DNA of 64,000 nt. Source: Erginobacter sp964465735. Its GTDB lineage: Bacteria > Auribacterota > Erginobacteria > Erginobacterales > Erginobacteraceae. The notes below the pieces were generated by a model. That model ran no database searches. It was given only the letters and a program-made list of their open reading frames with translations, and was not told the origin of the DNA. Positions 9,573 through 17,987 of this stretch are shown here, piece after piece. The position numbers were made by a program, and so were the translations under genes. Location: NCBI GenBank assembly GCA_964465735.1, contig CAYXKT010000002.1, forward strand, positions 3,901-67,900, written 5' to 3'. Within the stretch, counting starts at the first letter, position 1. Every line of letters starts with the position of its first letter.

Positions 9573-9817
9573 CCGTCCGAACCTCCCATCTTTTCGACCT
9601 GAACCACCCCGGCCTCCTCCTTGCGGAGGCTAAGGCGGTAATCCTTCAGCTCGATCTCCACCGGATCGCCCAGGGGGGCCACCCTGGTGACGGTGAATTC
9701 CGTCCCCTTGATCAACCCCATAGGCAGGAGCCGGGCCCGGTAGCCTTTCTCGCCCGGCGCCAGGGCCGTCACCCGGGCCCGGTCTCCCGGTTTTAAATCA
9801 CCCAATGTCAAAGGCAT
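9569..9817 (-). CDS. feoA: FeoA
   Basis: 82-residue SH3-like FeoA protein (LGDLKPGDRARVTAL... RLLPMGLIKGTEFTVTRVAPLGDPVEIELKDYRLSLRK pattern, with the family MGL and GDP(V/I) motifs). FeoA binds the cytoplasmic side of FeoB and is needed for ferrous uptake. A strong GAGGAGGAAT ribosome site precedes ATG, and the gene overlaps feoB by 4 bases. The TATAAT box and Fur-like site directly upstream mark it as the first gene of a separately controlled feoABC transcript. Confidence 0.93.
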   Translation of the reverse strand: MPLTLGDLKPGDRARVTALAPGEKGYRARLLPMGLIKGTEFTVTRVAPLGDPVEIELKDYRLSLRKEEAGVVQVEKMGGSDG

Positions 9818-9834
9818 CGTATTCCTCCTCTTCT

Positions 9835-9860
9835 ATTATAATTAATTGATTATCTTTATC
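9835..9860 (-). promoter_or_regulatory. feoABC promoter with embedded Fur-like box
   Basis: Read on the minus strand, GATAAAGATAATCAATTA (9843-9860) matches most of the GATAATGATAATCATTATC Fur consensus and is followed by a perfect TATAAT (9835-9840). The -35 region is weak (about CTGATA). The site would lie in the promoter spacer, a typical repression position. Confidence 0.6.
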
Positions 9861-9883
9861 AGTTGTTCCGGAAAAAAATTTTG

Positions 9884-10207
9884 TCAGCCCAGAACTGACT
9901 GATCCCGGGGAAAACCCCGTCTCTCCTCCCGGACCATAACCTTGTTCGCCTCTCCCCTGCCGATGGCCAGGCGGGTATCCTTCACTTCGATAACAATCGG
10001 ACCGCTGCCGGAGTTCCTGATCACCCGTAACGGCTCGCCCGGAAGCAACCCGAGCGCGGTCAGCCGTTTCTTGAAATGCCATCCGCCCTCGAGAGCGGCC
10101 AGCGTGACAAGATCGTCCTCACGGGCAAAGGTGACCGGGACGGTATTCCCGCGCGCGCGGATAACGCGGCTATTACGCCGGTGAAAAGCAGAATTTCGAT
10201 AGATCAT
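9884..10207 (-). CDS. Second FeoA-domain protein
   Basis: 107 residues. After an extended basic N-terminus of about 25 residues comes a FeoA/SH3-like domain (VTLAALEGGWHFKKRLTALGLLPGEPLRVI... GPIVIEVKDTRLAIGRGEANKVMV). It has the LGLLPGE and GPIV(I)E motifs of FeoA. AGGAG is well placed before ATG 10207. Two FeoA copies next to one FeoB are common in anaerobes; the extra copy may work with FeoB or have its own role. A 66-base gap with its own promoter separates it from the next feoA, so it may be transcribed alone or as the first cistron. Confidence 0.85.
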   Translation of the reverse strand: MIYRNSAFHRRNSRVIRARGNTVPVTFAREDDLVTLAALEGGWHFKKRLTALGLLPGEPLRVIRNSGSGPIVIEVKDTRLAIGRGEANKVMVREERRGFPRDQSVLG

Positions 10208-10262
10208 TTGACTATGCTCCTGAGATTTTCATAACCCGAATTATTCATCATCACTTTAATTT

Positions 10263-10337
10263 ATGGCGAACAGATTAAATTGCTTCGTCGGCCAGAAAGC
10301 TTTCGGGCCTCCTCGCAATGATATGTATCATTGCGAC
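10263..10337. repeat. Dispersed repeat, copy 2, with 11-bp perfect palindrome
   Basis: The 323-base gap between fur and the second feoA contains AGATTAAATTGCTTCGTCG ... CCTCGCAATG, the same motif family as at 1431, 48734 and 50615. At 10313-10336 the sequence TCGCAATGATA/TATCATTGCGA is a perfect inverted repeat with a 2-base loop. Nothing else is recognised in the gap. Confidence 0.55.
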
Positions 10338-10530
10338 CGCGATCACACCACGGGGGGAAACAATCTCTATAATCTCTATCGACTTGCCCGACAATATTGT
10401 TTTTCGCCGATAATCCCGGTTGATGCATTGCGGTATTTAATTCCGTCGGCCCGGAATAAGGTCGAGGGGATAATACTGCGATCGATATTCATTCTCAATC
10501 GATTTCCGAGTAAAAAAAATCCCGGCCGGC

Positions 10531-10959
10531 TCACTTTCGGCACTCAGCACAGATCCCCCGTATCCCCAACCGGTGTTCCAGAGGCTGGAAATTGAATTTG
10601 TCGCAGACACTCTGCTGGAGCCGCTCAATCTCGTCATTCCTGAACTCATAGACTCTTCCGCACTTCACGCAAACCAGGTGATCGTGATGCTCGTGACCGT
10701 AGGTATGCTCGTAGGTGACGTTCCCCCGGCACATAACGGCCTCCTTGGCCATCCCGCTCTCGAGGAGCAGGGGGATGAACCGATAGATCGTCGGCATCGA
10801 GACCCTCTCCCCCACCGCCTTCAGCCGGTCAAAGAGATCCTCCACGGTGAAGTGGTGGTGAATCTCAAACACTTCCCGCAGGAGAATCCTTCTCTCGGGG
10901 GTGAACTGCAATCCCCGCGACTTGAGAAAGGCGCCAAATTTATCTTCTGGGGCATCCAT
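10531..10959 (-). CDS. fur: Fur-family transcriptional regulator
   Basis: 142 residues, full-length Fur fold. The winged-helix region includes MPTIYRFIPLL (55-65), the recognition helix pattern. Metal-binding motifs are present: HHDH (91-94), CVKC (97-100) and CAEC (137-140), so structural Zn and regulatory sites look intact. Adjacency to two feoA, feoB, feoC and the LbtU-like porin points to true Fur (iron) rather than Zur or PerR, although the subtype cannot be proved from motifs alone. Its own promoter carries a Fur-like box, suggesting autoregulation. Confidence 0.9.
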   Translation of the reverse strand: MDAPEDKFGAFLKSRGLQFTPERRILLREVFEIHHHFTVEDLFDRLKAVGERVSMPTIYRFIPLLLESGMAKEAVMCRGNVTYEHTYGHEHHDHLVCVKCGRVYEFRNDEIERLQQSVCDKFNFQPLEHRLGIRGICAECRK

Positions 10960-10969
10960 CGTTTATAAC

Positions 10970-11017
10970 TGTAATTGATAATCAGTGGCAATATACCAGC
11001 CTCTGAAATCAGGTCAA
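10970..11017 (-). promoter_or_regulatory. fur promoter with Fur-like operator
   Basis: On the minus strand TTGACC (11012-11017), a 16-base spacer and TATATT (10990-10995) make a good sigma-70-type promoter. TGATTATCAATTACA (10970-10984) overlaps the expected transcription start and contains the same AATTGAT-type core (on the plus strand) as the sites before feoA and the porin. The start codon lies about 25 bases after the predicted transcript start. Confidence 0.6.
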
Positions 11018-11164
11018 CAGTTTTTTTAAACGATCTGGTCCGGAGTTTCTTCGTCGAGGAAAACTTCAATTACGACCCCTAACCCCGGGGTAACGAATCC
11101 GCCCGGGACATAACCTGTTGTTTCGCGAAACGTAATAGTTTGTCTTGAGAAATCCGGATTGAGC

Positions 11165-13390
11165 CTATTTCGGGGATAAACCGGACTGGTCTATAATCAG
11201 GGGTTTCCCTTCGATCAGGAAGTAGTAACCGGCCGGTTGGCCGTCGAGACCAAGCAATTCTCGCGGTTGGTCCGGGAGAGCGAATTCTTCCATCACTTTC
11301 CGGATGGCGTCCCGGTTGGAAACAACCCCGATCACCGCGGCCGCCTGCCCCGTCTCCTTATGTTCCTTCAGGAACTCTCTCATTCCATCCTCCCCGGCCC
11401 GGTATTGCCGCCAGGGGTCGGGCACTACCTCCCGGTAGTCGTAATAACGGTTGATGGTAGTACGATGACGGTGAAGTCGTCCGGTGGCGGAGTAGCTGAG
11501 AAAATCCACCACCCGGCCCAGCCCAAGCTGGGTCATAATACGGGGACAATGGATAGAAAGGCGGTAGCCTTCCTGAAGCAGGGTGTCAGAGAGCCGGCCG
11601 ATCGCGGTCTGGTCGGGCTCCCGGCGGTTGAAGAACCGCTCCAGACCGAAGAGAGCGATTACCGACAGAAAAGCTGTCAGGAACAGAACCCCGCAGCCGA
11701 ACGGCAGTTTTCGCAGTCGGCCGGGAAAGATATCGGTCAGCGCCCGGCCGGTCTCCTGAATGAACGCCCCGGCCAGGAGGGCGGCCAGGGGAATGCCGAG
11801 AATGAGATGCCGGGGAACCGACCCGATCGGCCGAACCAGAATCATAAACGGGCCCAGGGCCGGAACCAGCCAGAGAAGGAGGACGGCCCCCCGGGTCCGC
11901 TTCCAGTTGCCCAGGCTCCAGCCCAACCCGAGCAGGGCCAGAAGGAAGGAGGCCCGGTTGAGCAGCCCCCTTCTCGGGGGATAAGTAAAACTCCCCGAAT
12001 CCCGGGCCCGGCAGAGGTTCCGGTAGAGAATATCCAGGTTCTCCATTAACTGGCCGGGGATCAGTTCCCAGCGGATCGACATATCCGCCCGGGATTGGCT
12101 GCCGATAAAGGGGTAGATGCTCCCCCCCTTGGAGCTGGTGTAGGCGGTATCGGCCACCATCTGGATATCCCCGGCCTGGATTATGAAGAAGACCGCGAAG
12201 ACGGCGCCGAAGGCCGCCATCTTGGCCCAGTCGCGGCGAAAAAATCCCCGGTAGAAAATGCTCCGGTGAATCAGAACCGCCGCCGCCAGGGGGACCAGAA
12301 ACCGGGTTGGAAGATAAAAGAAGTGGTTAAAACTCAGCAAAAATCCAAGGGCCAGGTAGATGACGATCCGCCCGCTCCGGACGGCTTTCAGGAGCAGGAG
12401 GAGAACCAGCAGAGTAAAGGCAATGCTCATACTCCCGAACATCCCGGCCCGATAGATGGTCAGATGCCAGGGCGAAAAGGTGAGCAGCACCCCCGCCGTT
12501 ATCCCCGCCGTCTCCCCGATCAGGCTTCTCCCCAGCAGATAGATAAGAAAAACACTCACCACCGCCCAGAAGACGGAACTGGCCCGAAAGACCACCAGGT
12601 GGACCCCGCCCAGCCGCATCAGAAAGGCCGCCGGGATGGTGAAGAGCGCCGAAGTGGACGAGTCGGCCCCATAGGAACGGGGAAAATAGCTCCAGATCAT
12701 CTCCCGGGTCGGCTGACTGCCCTCCAGGAACTGGACCGCGGCCAGGGCATTGGTAGCCTCGAACTCGTCGAACCGAGGGTTGCGATCCAGGGCGTGAAAA
12801 CCGATGGCCAGGTTCAGGACCATCAGGATCAATAACACCGGGAGGACAGAAAGGAGCCAACGCTTCCTCTCCATCGCCTGCTTCCTCTTCCCCCAAACCG
12901 CGCCCAGCAACGCGGTCAGAACCGCCACCAGGTAAAACCAGCGGGCGGAGGCGTTGTCTTTTCCGGTGATCAGCATCTCCGCCCGAACCCCGGAGAGCAG
13001 GGCGAGGGCATACCAGAAAAAAGCCGGCCGGCCTCGGGTCAGGGCAAACAGACCCAGTAGCAGGAAGAGGACCGCCCCCCCCACGATCAGGTTAGCCGAG
13101 TGGGCTAAAAAATACTCCTGGAGGAGATGGGCCGCTTTCCACGCCTCCCGGAGGATGGGTTCGAGAGAAGGAAGAGAACCGCCGGGGTAAAAGGCGGTCC
13201 GTTTGGCCTGGTTAAGCACCAGGGCGAAACTCAGCCCAAAGAGCAGCACCCCCCCAACGACCAAAAGAATCGCTCCTCTGATCCAGGCAGTTTTCCCCCG
13301 GCGAAGGAACAGCCCCACTATGATCAAAACTAACCCGATCAGGGCCGGAACAAAGAGCGGGTTATCAATCAAACCGGGAGTGGCGGACAT
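11165..13390 (-). CDS. GT-C (ArnT/PMT-like) membrane glycosyltransferase
   Basis: 741 residues from ATG 13390, which has GAGGAGAG just upstream; an earlier in-frame start would run into the preceding GT2 gene and has no hydrophobic start. Several helices precede an acidic first loop with NPRFDEFEA (around residue 200), followed by about eight more helices and a soluble C-terminal domain. The DE pair corresponds to catalytic and metal-binding acids of the GT39/ArnT GT-C fold. It is the paralogue closest in plan to the gene at 3219. It lies 11 bases downstream of a GT2 and epimerase, so one operon makes a carrier-linked sugar and transfers it outside the membrane. Confidence 0.78.
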   Translation of the reverse strand: MSATPGLIDNPLFVPALIGLVLIIVGLFLRRGKTAWIRGAILLVVGGVLLFGLSFALVLNQAKRTAFYPGGSLPSLEPILREAWKAAHLLQEYFLAHSANLIVGGAVLFLLLGLFALTRGRPAFFWYALALLSGVRAEMLITGKDNASARWFYLVAVLTALLGAVWGKRKQAMERKRWLLSVLPVLLILMVLNLAIGFHALDRNPRFDEFEATNALAAVQFLEGSQPTREMIWSYFPRSYGADSSTSALFTIPAAFLMRLGGVHLVVFRASSVFWAVVSVFLIYLLGRSLIGETAGITAGVLLTFSPWHLTIYRAGMFGSMSIAFTLLVLLLLLKAVRSGRIVIYLALGFLLSFNHFFYLPTRFLVPLAAAVLIHRSIFYRGFFRRDWAKMAAFGAVFAVFFIIQAGDIQMVADTAYTSSKGGSIYPFIGSQSRADMSIRWELIPGQLMENLDILYRNLCRARDSGSFTYPPRRGLLNRASFLLALLGLGWSLGNWKRTRGAVLLLWLVPALGPFMILVRPIGSVPRHLILGIPLAALLAGAFIQETGRALTDIFPGRLRKLPFGCGVLFLTAFLSVIALFGLERFFNRREPDQTAIGRLSDTLLQEGYRLSIHCPRIMTQLGLGRVVDFLSYSATGRLHRHRTTINRYYDYREVVPDPWRQYRAGEDGMREFLKEHKETGQAAAVIGVVSNRDAIRKVMEEFALPDQPRELLGLDGQPAGYYFLIEGKPLIIDQSGLSPK

Positions 13391-13401
13391 AACTTCTCTC
13401 C

Positions 13402-14190
13402 TCAGACTTCCCCGTCCCGATAAGCCGCGCTCTGCCGACGCCCGCGGAGAAATAATATTCGCAGGTAACCCCGGGCGGTCCGGATGATTTTCATCTTGCT
13501 CTTTCCCTGCCGTCGGGACCAATCAACCTTGAATTCAACCTCGGAGATGGACAGACGCAGCTCGACCATCTTGTAGAGCAACTCCACCATACATTCAAAA
13601 CCCGGACTCTCAACGATCCCGGGACCGAAAACTTCCTGGAGCCGGAGAATAGCTCCACCCCGGAAAAGCCGAAAAAAACTACTGAAAGTATTGAGCCCCC
13701 CCAAGCCAAGACCGACCTTGACCAGGGCGTTGGCCAGATGACTGATCAGGAGCCTGAAGGTCGAGACCTCAGAAAAGCCGCCCCCATAAGTATAGGGACT
13801 GGCCAGAACGACATCGTAACCTTCCCGGATCCGGACCAGCATCCGGGAGAGGGTCTCCAATCCGGAAGTATTATCAGCTTCCAATGTCGCCACCAGATCG
13901 TTTCTCCGCAGACTCCTCGAAAGCCGGGAAAAAGCGGCGGCAAAGGAACGGCCAGGGCCAAGATTGCGGACGTTGGTAATAAGATCGCAGCTCAGGCTGG
14001 ACCCCTGTTGGCGGATGATATCCCCTCCCCGATCCGAACTCCCATCGTCCACAGCCAGGACCCGAACCCGGTACCGGGGATGATTGGCGGCAAATTTTTC
14101 GATCTCTGAAAGTAACCGGGGAAGATTGGGGGCCTCATTATAAAAGGGAAAGACCAGATAGAGACACTGAGCAGCGGAAGAATCAGTCAC
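13402..14190 (-). CDS. Family 2 glycosyltransferase (DPM1-like)
   Basis: 262 residues with the GT-A nucleotide-sugar fold: YLVFPFYNEAPNLPRLL at the N-terminus, VDDGSSD, and LEADN in place of the usual DAD. No membrane helices are predicted. Proteins of this type charge a polyprenyl phosphate with a sugar. That fits the next gene in the operon, a GT-C enzyme that would use the product. It overlaps the epimerase gene by 8 bases. The LEADN variation keeps one Asp of the metal motif; substrate unknown. Confidence 0.85.
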   Translation of the reverse strand: MTDSSAAQCLYLVFPFYNEAPNLPRLLSEIEKFAANHPRYRVRVLAVDDGSSDRGGDIIRQQGSSLSCDLITNVRNLGPGRSFAAAFSRLSRSLRRNDLVATLEADNTSGLETLSRMLVRIREGYDVVLASPYTYGGGFSEVSTFRLLISHLANALVKVGLGLGGLNTFSSFFRLFRGGAILRLQEVFGPGIVESPGFECMVELLYKMVELRLSISEVEFKVDWSRRQGKSKMKIIRTARGYLRILFLRGRRQSAAYRDGEV

Positions 14191-15169
14191 GGTTCCCCTC
14201 CCGCACCGCCTTGATGGTCATCTTCAGGGCGTCTTCAAAGGAAACCTGCGGGTGGTAGCCTAAGATTTCCTGGGCCCTGGTCAGATCCGGACACCGCCGA
14301 GTTATGTCCCGATACCGGCCGAAAACTTCGGAGAAAGGTATAAACTTCAGTTTCAAATCCTTCCCGGTGGCGGCCAGCCGGTGAATTATCCGAGCGGCCT
14401 TGACGACGCTGACCTCCTCGGTATTGCCCAGGTTGATGATATTCCCCACCGCCGCCGGCTGCTCCATCGCCAACACCGTTCCCCGCACCAGGTCAGAGAC
14501 ATAAGCCATTGAGCGGGTCTGGCTGCCGTCGCCGTGGATCACCACTTCCCGGTCATTGAGGACCGCCCGGACAAAGATCGGGATATGCCCCCCCGACCAC
14601 TGAAAACTGGAACGGGAGCTAAATCCTCCGAAATATCTCAAGACCACCACCGGCAGTCCGTACTGCTGGTGATAACCAAAGGCCAGCTGTTCGGCGTAAA
14701 GCTTGGAGACGGCGTAACTCCAGCGTTTGATCATACTCGGCCCGATCAACAGGTCCCCATCCTCCTGGAAAGGGAGATCGGGGGACATCCCGTAAACATC
14801 GGAGGTGGAGGCGAAGATTACCTTGGCGCCGGTGGAGCGGGCCGCTTCCAAAACATTCTCGGTCCCCCGGTTATTGACCAGCAGGGTGGGAAGTCGGAAG
14901 TCCTTCTCCCCGATCTTCTTCACCGCCGCCAGATGGACTATGGTCTGCACATCGCGGGCAAGTTCCCGGACCAGACCGCTATCGAGGACATCCCCCTGAA
15001 CAAACCGGGAATTGGGATCATTCCGCCAACGGGCGATATTCTCCAACCGGCCAAAACTCAGGTTATCCAGACCGATAACCCGGTAATTACCGCTCTCCAA
15101 GAGAGTGTCGAGAAGATGAGAACCGATCATCCCCGCCACCCCGGTTATCAGGATCTGTTTCTTGCTCAT
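14183..15169 (-). CDS. NAD-dependent nucleotide-sugar epimerase/dehydratase
   Basis: 328-residue extended SDR enzyme. Rossmann motif TGVAGMIGS (9-17), Thr-Ser in ASTSDVYGM, and YAVSK giving the catalytic YxxxK. It resembles UDP-glucose 4-epimerase and dTDP-glucose 4,6-dehydratase relatives; the exact sugar cannot be told. It is the first gene of a three-gene minus-strand operon (epimerase, GT2, GT-C). The 5' gap to the next gene holds a MITE-like element, and the start is ATG 15169. Confidence 0.85.
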   Translation of the reverse strand: MSKKQILITGVAGMIGSHLLDTLLESGNYRVIGLDNLSFGRLENIARWRNDPNSRFVQGDVLDSGLVRELARDVQTIVHLAAVKKIGEKDFRLPTLLVNNRGTENVLEAARSTGAKVIFASTSDVYGMSPDLPFQEDGDLLIGPSMIKRWSYAVSKLYAEQLAFGYHQQYGLPVVVLRYFGGFSSRSSFQWSGGHIPIFVRAVLNDREVVIHGDGSQTRSMAYVSDLVRGTVLAMEQPAAVGNIINLGNTEEVSVVKAARIIHRLAATGKDLKLKFIPFSEVFGRYRDITRRCPDLTRAQEILGYHPQVSFEDALKMTIKAVREGNRD

Positions 15170-15218
15170 TCTTTCCAGATAAGGTTTGAACCCGCTTGTG
15201 TACCCGATAAAGGATATA

Positions 15219-15381
15219 ACCTAAGTTGAGCGATTATTGCGGATGAAATGTGCTAAGATTTTGCTGGCCGACGGGTTGCGAAAACCGCAGCCATATCCAG
15301 GAGATATGGCGAGGATTTTCAATATCCGTTCGGACGCAAAAGATTGGTGCAGTTCGCCGCATAGAATCGCTCAATTTAGGT
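15219..15381. mobile_element. 163-bp MITE-like element, copy A
   Basis: Ends are imperfect inverted repeats of about 24 bases (ACCTAAGTTGAGCGATT... and the complement ...AATCGCTCAATTTAGGT). ATA occurs on both sides (15216-15218 and 15382-15384), as expected for a 3-bp target duplication. It is the same length as copy B at 48829-48991 and I count two differences. There is no room for a transposase, so it is non-autonomous. An internal hairpin (CCATATC/GATATGG) is visible. It fills most of the 321-base gap. Confidence 0.7.
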
Positions 15382-15454
15382 ATAATACTATCTTAGTCTG
15401 GGTAAAGCAAAAATAAATCGTTGAGAAAGATAACCCGAGGAAGACGACTACCGG

Positions 15455-15484
15455 TTGACAATTCGGGGTCCGTTCTCCTATTAT
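15455..15484 (+). promoter_or_regulatory. Promoter for a leaderless GT2 transcript
   Basis: TTGACA (15455-15460), 18-base spacer, TATTAT (15479-15484). The ATG at 15491 begins 6 bases after the -10 box, where transcription should start, and no ribosome-binding sequence exists between. This predicts an mRNA with essentially no 5' leader. Confidence 0.55.
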
Positions 15485-15490
15485 ACAAGT

Positions 15491-16348
15491 ATGAAAGATA
15501 TTTCTGTCATTATACCGGCTTACAACGAAGAGGCGGGGATCGGGCAAGTGCTGGCGGAGGTGGAGGAAGTTATGCGGGGTAGCGGACTTGACTTCGAGAT
15601 CATCGTGGTCAACGACGGGTCGACCGACCGGACAGCGGAGATTGTCCAGAAGACCGGAGCGGTTCTCCTGGAGCAGCCGGCCAACCGGGGCTACGGGGCC
15701 TCGCTGAAGCTGGGGATCCATCGGGCGAAGTTCGAACGGGTCCTGATCCTGGACGCCGATGGAACCTACCCGCCGGAAGCGATCCCCCGGTTGCTGGAAA
15801 AAGCCGATGACTTCGAGATGGTAGTGGGGTCCCGAACCGGGGAGAACGTTGCCATCCCGGCCTTCCGGCGGTTCCCCAAATGGCTGCTGAAGAAGCTGGC
15901 GGATTACCTGGTGGGGATGAAGATACCCGACCTCAACTCCGGGCTGCGGATCTTCCGGAAGTCGGCGGCGGAAAAATTTCTTCCCATCCTCCCCGACGGC
16001 TTCTCCTTCACGACCACGATCACGGTCGCCTTCCTTTCCAGCAGTCTTCCGGTACACTATGCCCCGATCGACTACTACAAGCGTTCCGGGCGTTCCAAGT
16101 TCCGCCCGCTTCAGGATACCCTCAATCTTTTAAACCTGATCATCCGGACCAGCCTCTACTTCAACCCCCTGAAGATCTTCGTCCCTGCCGGCACCTCCCT
16201 GCTGGTGGCCGGGTTGGCCCTTCTGGTCCACCGGCTGATCGCCGGGGGGGGAGGGATGGTAACCACGGTGGTATTGCTGATGGCCGGACTCCAGCTCCTC
16301 GCCCTGGGGTTGCTGGCCGACCTGATTGATAAAAGATCCTCCCAATGA
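15491..16348 (+). CDS. Family 2 glycosyltransferase with C-terminal membrane helices
   Basis: 285 residues. GT-A domain with VIIPAYNEEAGI, VVNDGSTD and LDADGTYPPE (metal-binding DxD), then two membrane helices near the C-terminus (about 220-280). This is the DPMS/GtrB-like plan: transfer of a sugar to polyprenyl phosphate on the cytoplasmic face. Translation probably starts at ATG 15491; an in-frame TTG further upstream is part of the -35 box. It overlaps the radical SAM gene by 4 bases. Donor sugar unknown. Confidence 0.87.
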   Translation: MKDISVIIPAYNEEAGIGQVLAEVEEVMRGSGLDFEIIVVNDGSTDRTAEIVQKTGAVLLEQPANRGYGASLKLGIHRAKFERVLILDADGTYPPEAIPRLLEKADDFEMVVGSRTGENVAIPAFRRFPKWLLKKLADYLVGMKIPDLNSGLRIFRKSAAEKFLPILPDGFSFTTTITVAFLSSSLPVHYAPIDYYKRSGRSKFRPLQDTLNLLNLIIRTSLYFNPLKIFVPAGTSLLVAGLALLVHRLIAGGGGMVTTVVLLMAGLQLLALGLLADLIDKRSSQ

Positions 16349-17766
16349 AGGTTCTTCTGATCAACCCGCCCCGGGAGAATGAACTGACCGGGAACAATCC
16401 GGCCCTGATCGACGAAAGCCGGGGATATAACCCACCCCTGGGTCTGCTTTATCTGGCCGGCTACCTGGAAGCAAAAACCTCTTATCAAGTCGTGATCTGC
16501 GACGCGCAGGTTGAGGAGATCTCCTACCCGCAACTGGGAGAGCGGATCCGGGAGGCCGCGCCCGACCTGGTCGGACTGACCGCGATGACCTTCACTCTCC
16601 TTGACGTGATCAAAACCGCTCGGCTGGTCAAGGAAATCTCCCCTTCCCTGCCGGTGATGGTCGGCGGGGTCCACGCCTTTCTCTACCCGGAGGAGACCGT
16701 TAACCTCCCTGAGATTGATTATGTCTTGAGCGGTGAGGGAGAAGAGAGTTTCGCCCTTCTCCTGGACCGGCTGGAGAATCAGGGCGACCTCAATACCGTT
16801 CCCGGCCTGACCTACCAGAAAGACGGCCGGATCTGTTCCAGCCCAGCCCCGCCGCTCTGCGCCGATCTCGACTCCCTCCCCTTCCCCGCGCGGCAGCTCA
16901 CTCCCTGGCAAAAATACAGTTCGGTGATGGCCAAACGGCAGCCGATCACCACGATGTTCACCAGTCGGGGCTGTCCCTTCCGCTGCTCCTTCTGCGCCCG
17001 CCCCCACCTGGGAAAACAGTTCCGCTACCGTTCGGCTGAAAACGTGGTCGATGAGATGGAAGAGTGCGTAAAGTTGGGGATCCAGGAATTTCTGATCTAC
17101 GATGACACCTTCACCGTCAACCGCGACCGGGTGCTGGCGGTCTGTGAGGAGATCCGCCGCCGGAAGCTGGCGATCGGCTGGGATATCCGGGCGAGGGTGG
17201 ATTGTGTGGACGAAGAGATGCTAAAGCAGCTTAAAGCCACCGGTTGCGAACGGATCCACTACGGGGTGGAGGCGGGGACGGAGAAGATTTTGCGGGTCCT
17301 GAACAAGGGAATCACCAGGAAACAGGCTCGGGATACGATCGCCCTGACCCGGCAGATCGGGATCGAGACTCTGGCCTACTTTATGATCGGATCCCCAACC
17401 GAGACCCGGGAGGATATCCTGACAACAATCCGGTTCGCGCTGGAGCTGAAACCGGACTTCGTGCATATTACTATCCTCTGTCCCTTTCCAGGGACCGCAA
17501 TCTATGAGCAAGGACTAAAGGAAGGCGTCTTCTCCCGGGACCACTGGCGGGATTTCGCCGCCAACCCGACCCCCGACTTCTCCCCGCCTTACTGGAATGA
17601 GCTTCTCTCTGATACCGAGCTACAGGAACTCTTGCAATTAGCCTATAAAAAATTCTATACTCGCCCGTCTTATCTCCTGAAAAGAGCTCTCCAGGTCAGA
17701 TCTCTGCGGGAGTTTAAAACCAAGTTCAATGCCGGCTGGAAAATTTTCCGGATGAAAAATCGGTAA
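16345..17766 (+). CDS. Cobalamin-binding radical SAM enzyme
   Basis: 473 residues. N-terminal B12-binding domain (about 1-150, starting KVLLINPPR and with GEGEESF), then a radical SAM core with CPFRCSFC (Cys 210, 214, 217) that binds the [4Fe-4S] cluster, and a C-terminal tail of about 80 basic residues. Members (class B, BchE/P-methylase-like) do methylations or ring chemistry on sugars, lipids and cofactors. Translational coupling to a GT2 gene (4-base overlap) suggests it modifies a sugar, lipid carrier or glycoconjugate. The substrate cannot be deduced. Confidence 0.87.
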   Translation: MKVLLINPPRENELTGNNPALIDESRGYNPPLGLLYLAGYLEAKTSYQVVICDAQVEEISYPQLGERIREAAPDLVGLTAMTFTLLDVIKTARLVKEISPSLPVMVGGVHAFLYPEETVNLPEIDYVLSGEGEESFALLLDRLENQGDLNTVPGLTYQKDGRICSSPAPPLCADLDSLPFPARQLTPWQKYSSVMAKRQPITTMFTSRGCPFRCSFCARPHLGKQFRYRSAENVVDEMEECVKLGIQEFLIYDDTFTVNRDRVLAVCEEIRRRKLAIGWDIRARVDCVDEEMLKQLKATGCERIHYGVEAGTEKILRVLNKGITRKQARDTIALTRQIGIETLAYFMIGSPTETREDILTTIRFALELKPDFVHITILCPFPGTAIYEQGLKEGVFSRDHWRDFAANPTPDFSPPYWNELLSDTELQELLQLAYKKFYTRPSYLLKRALQVRSLREFKTKFNAGWKIFRMKNR

Positions 17767-17987
17767 GGATTCAAGACCCCCGATCGGCTTATCTCGTCGG
17801 ATCCAAATGAACACCCGGAATGCTTTGAACTGATTCACCTGCCGGATAAACTGGCAGGAGCCTGGAGAAAATAGGGGGGCCGAAATAGCGCCCCCGGCGG
17901 GCTTCTCCGGCCGGAGCAAAAATTCTCAGACTACCAGCAGGTAAAACCAAATAAGCTATTATCGGAAAAACGGATAAATTAAATCAA

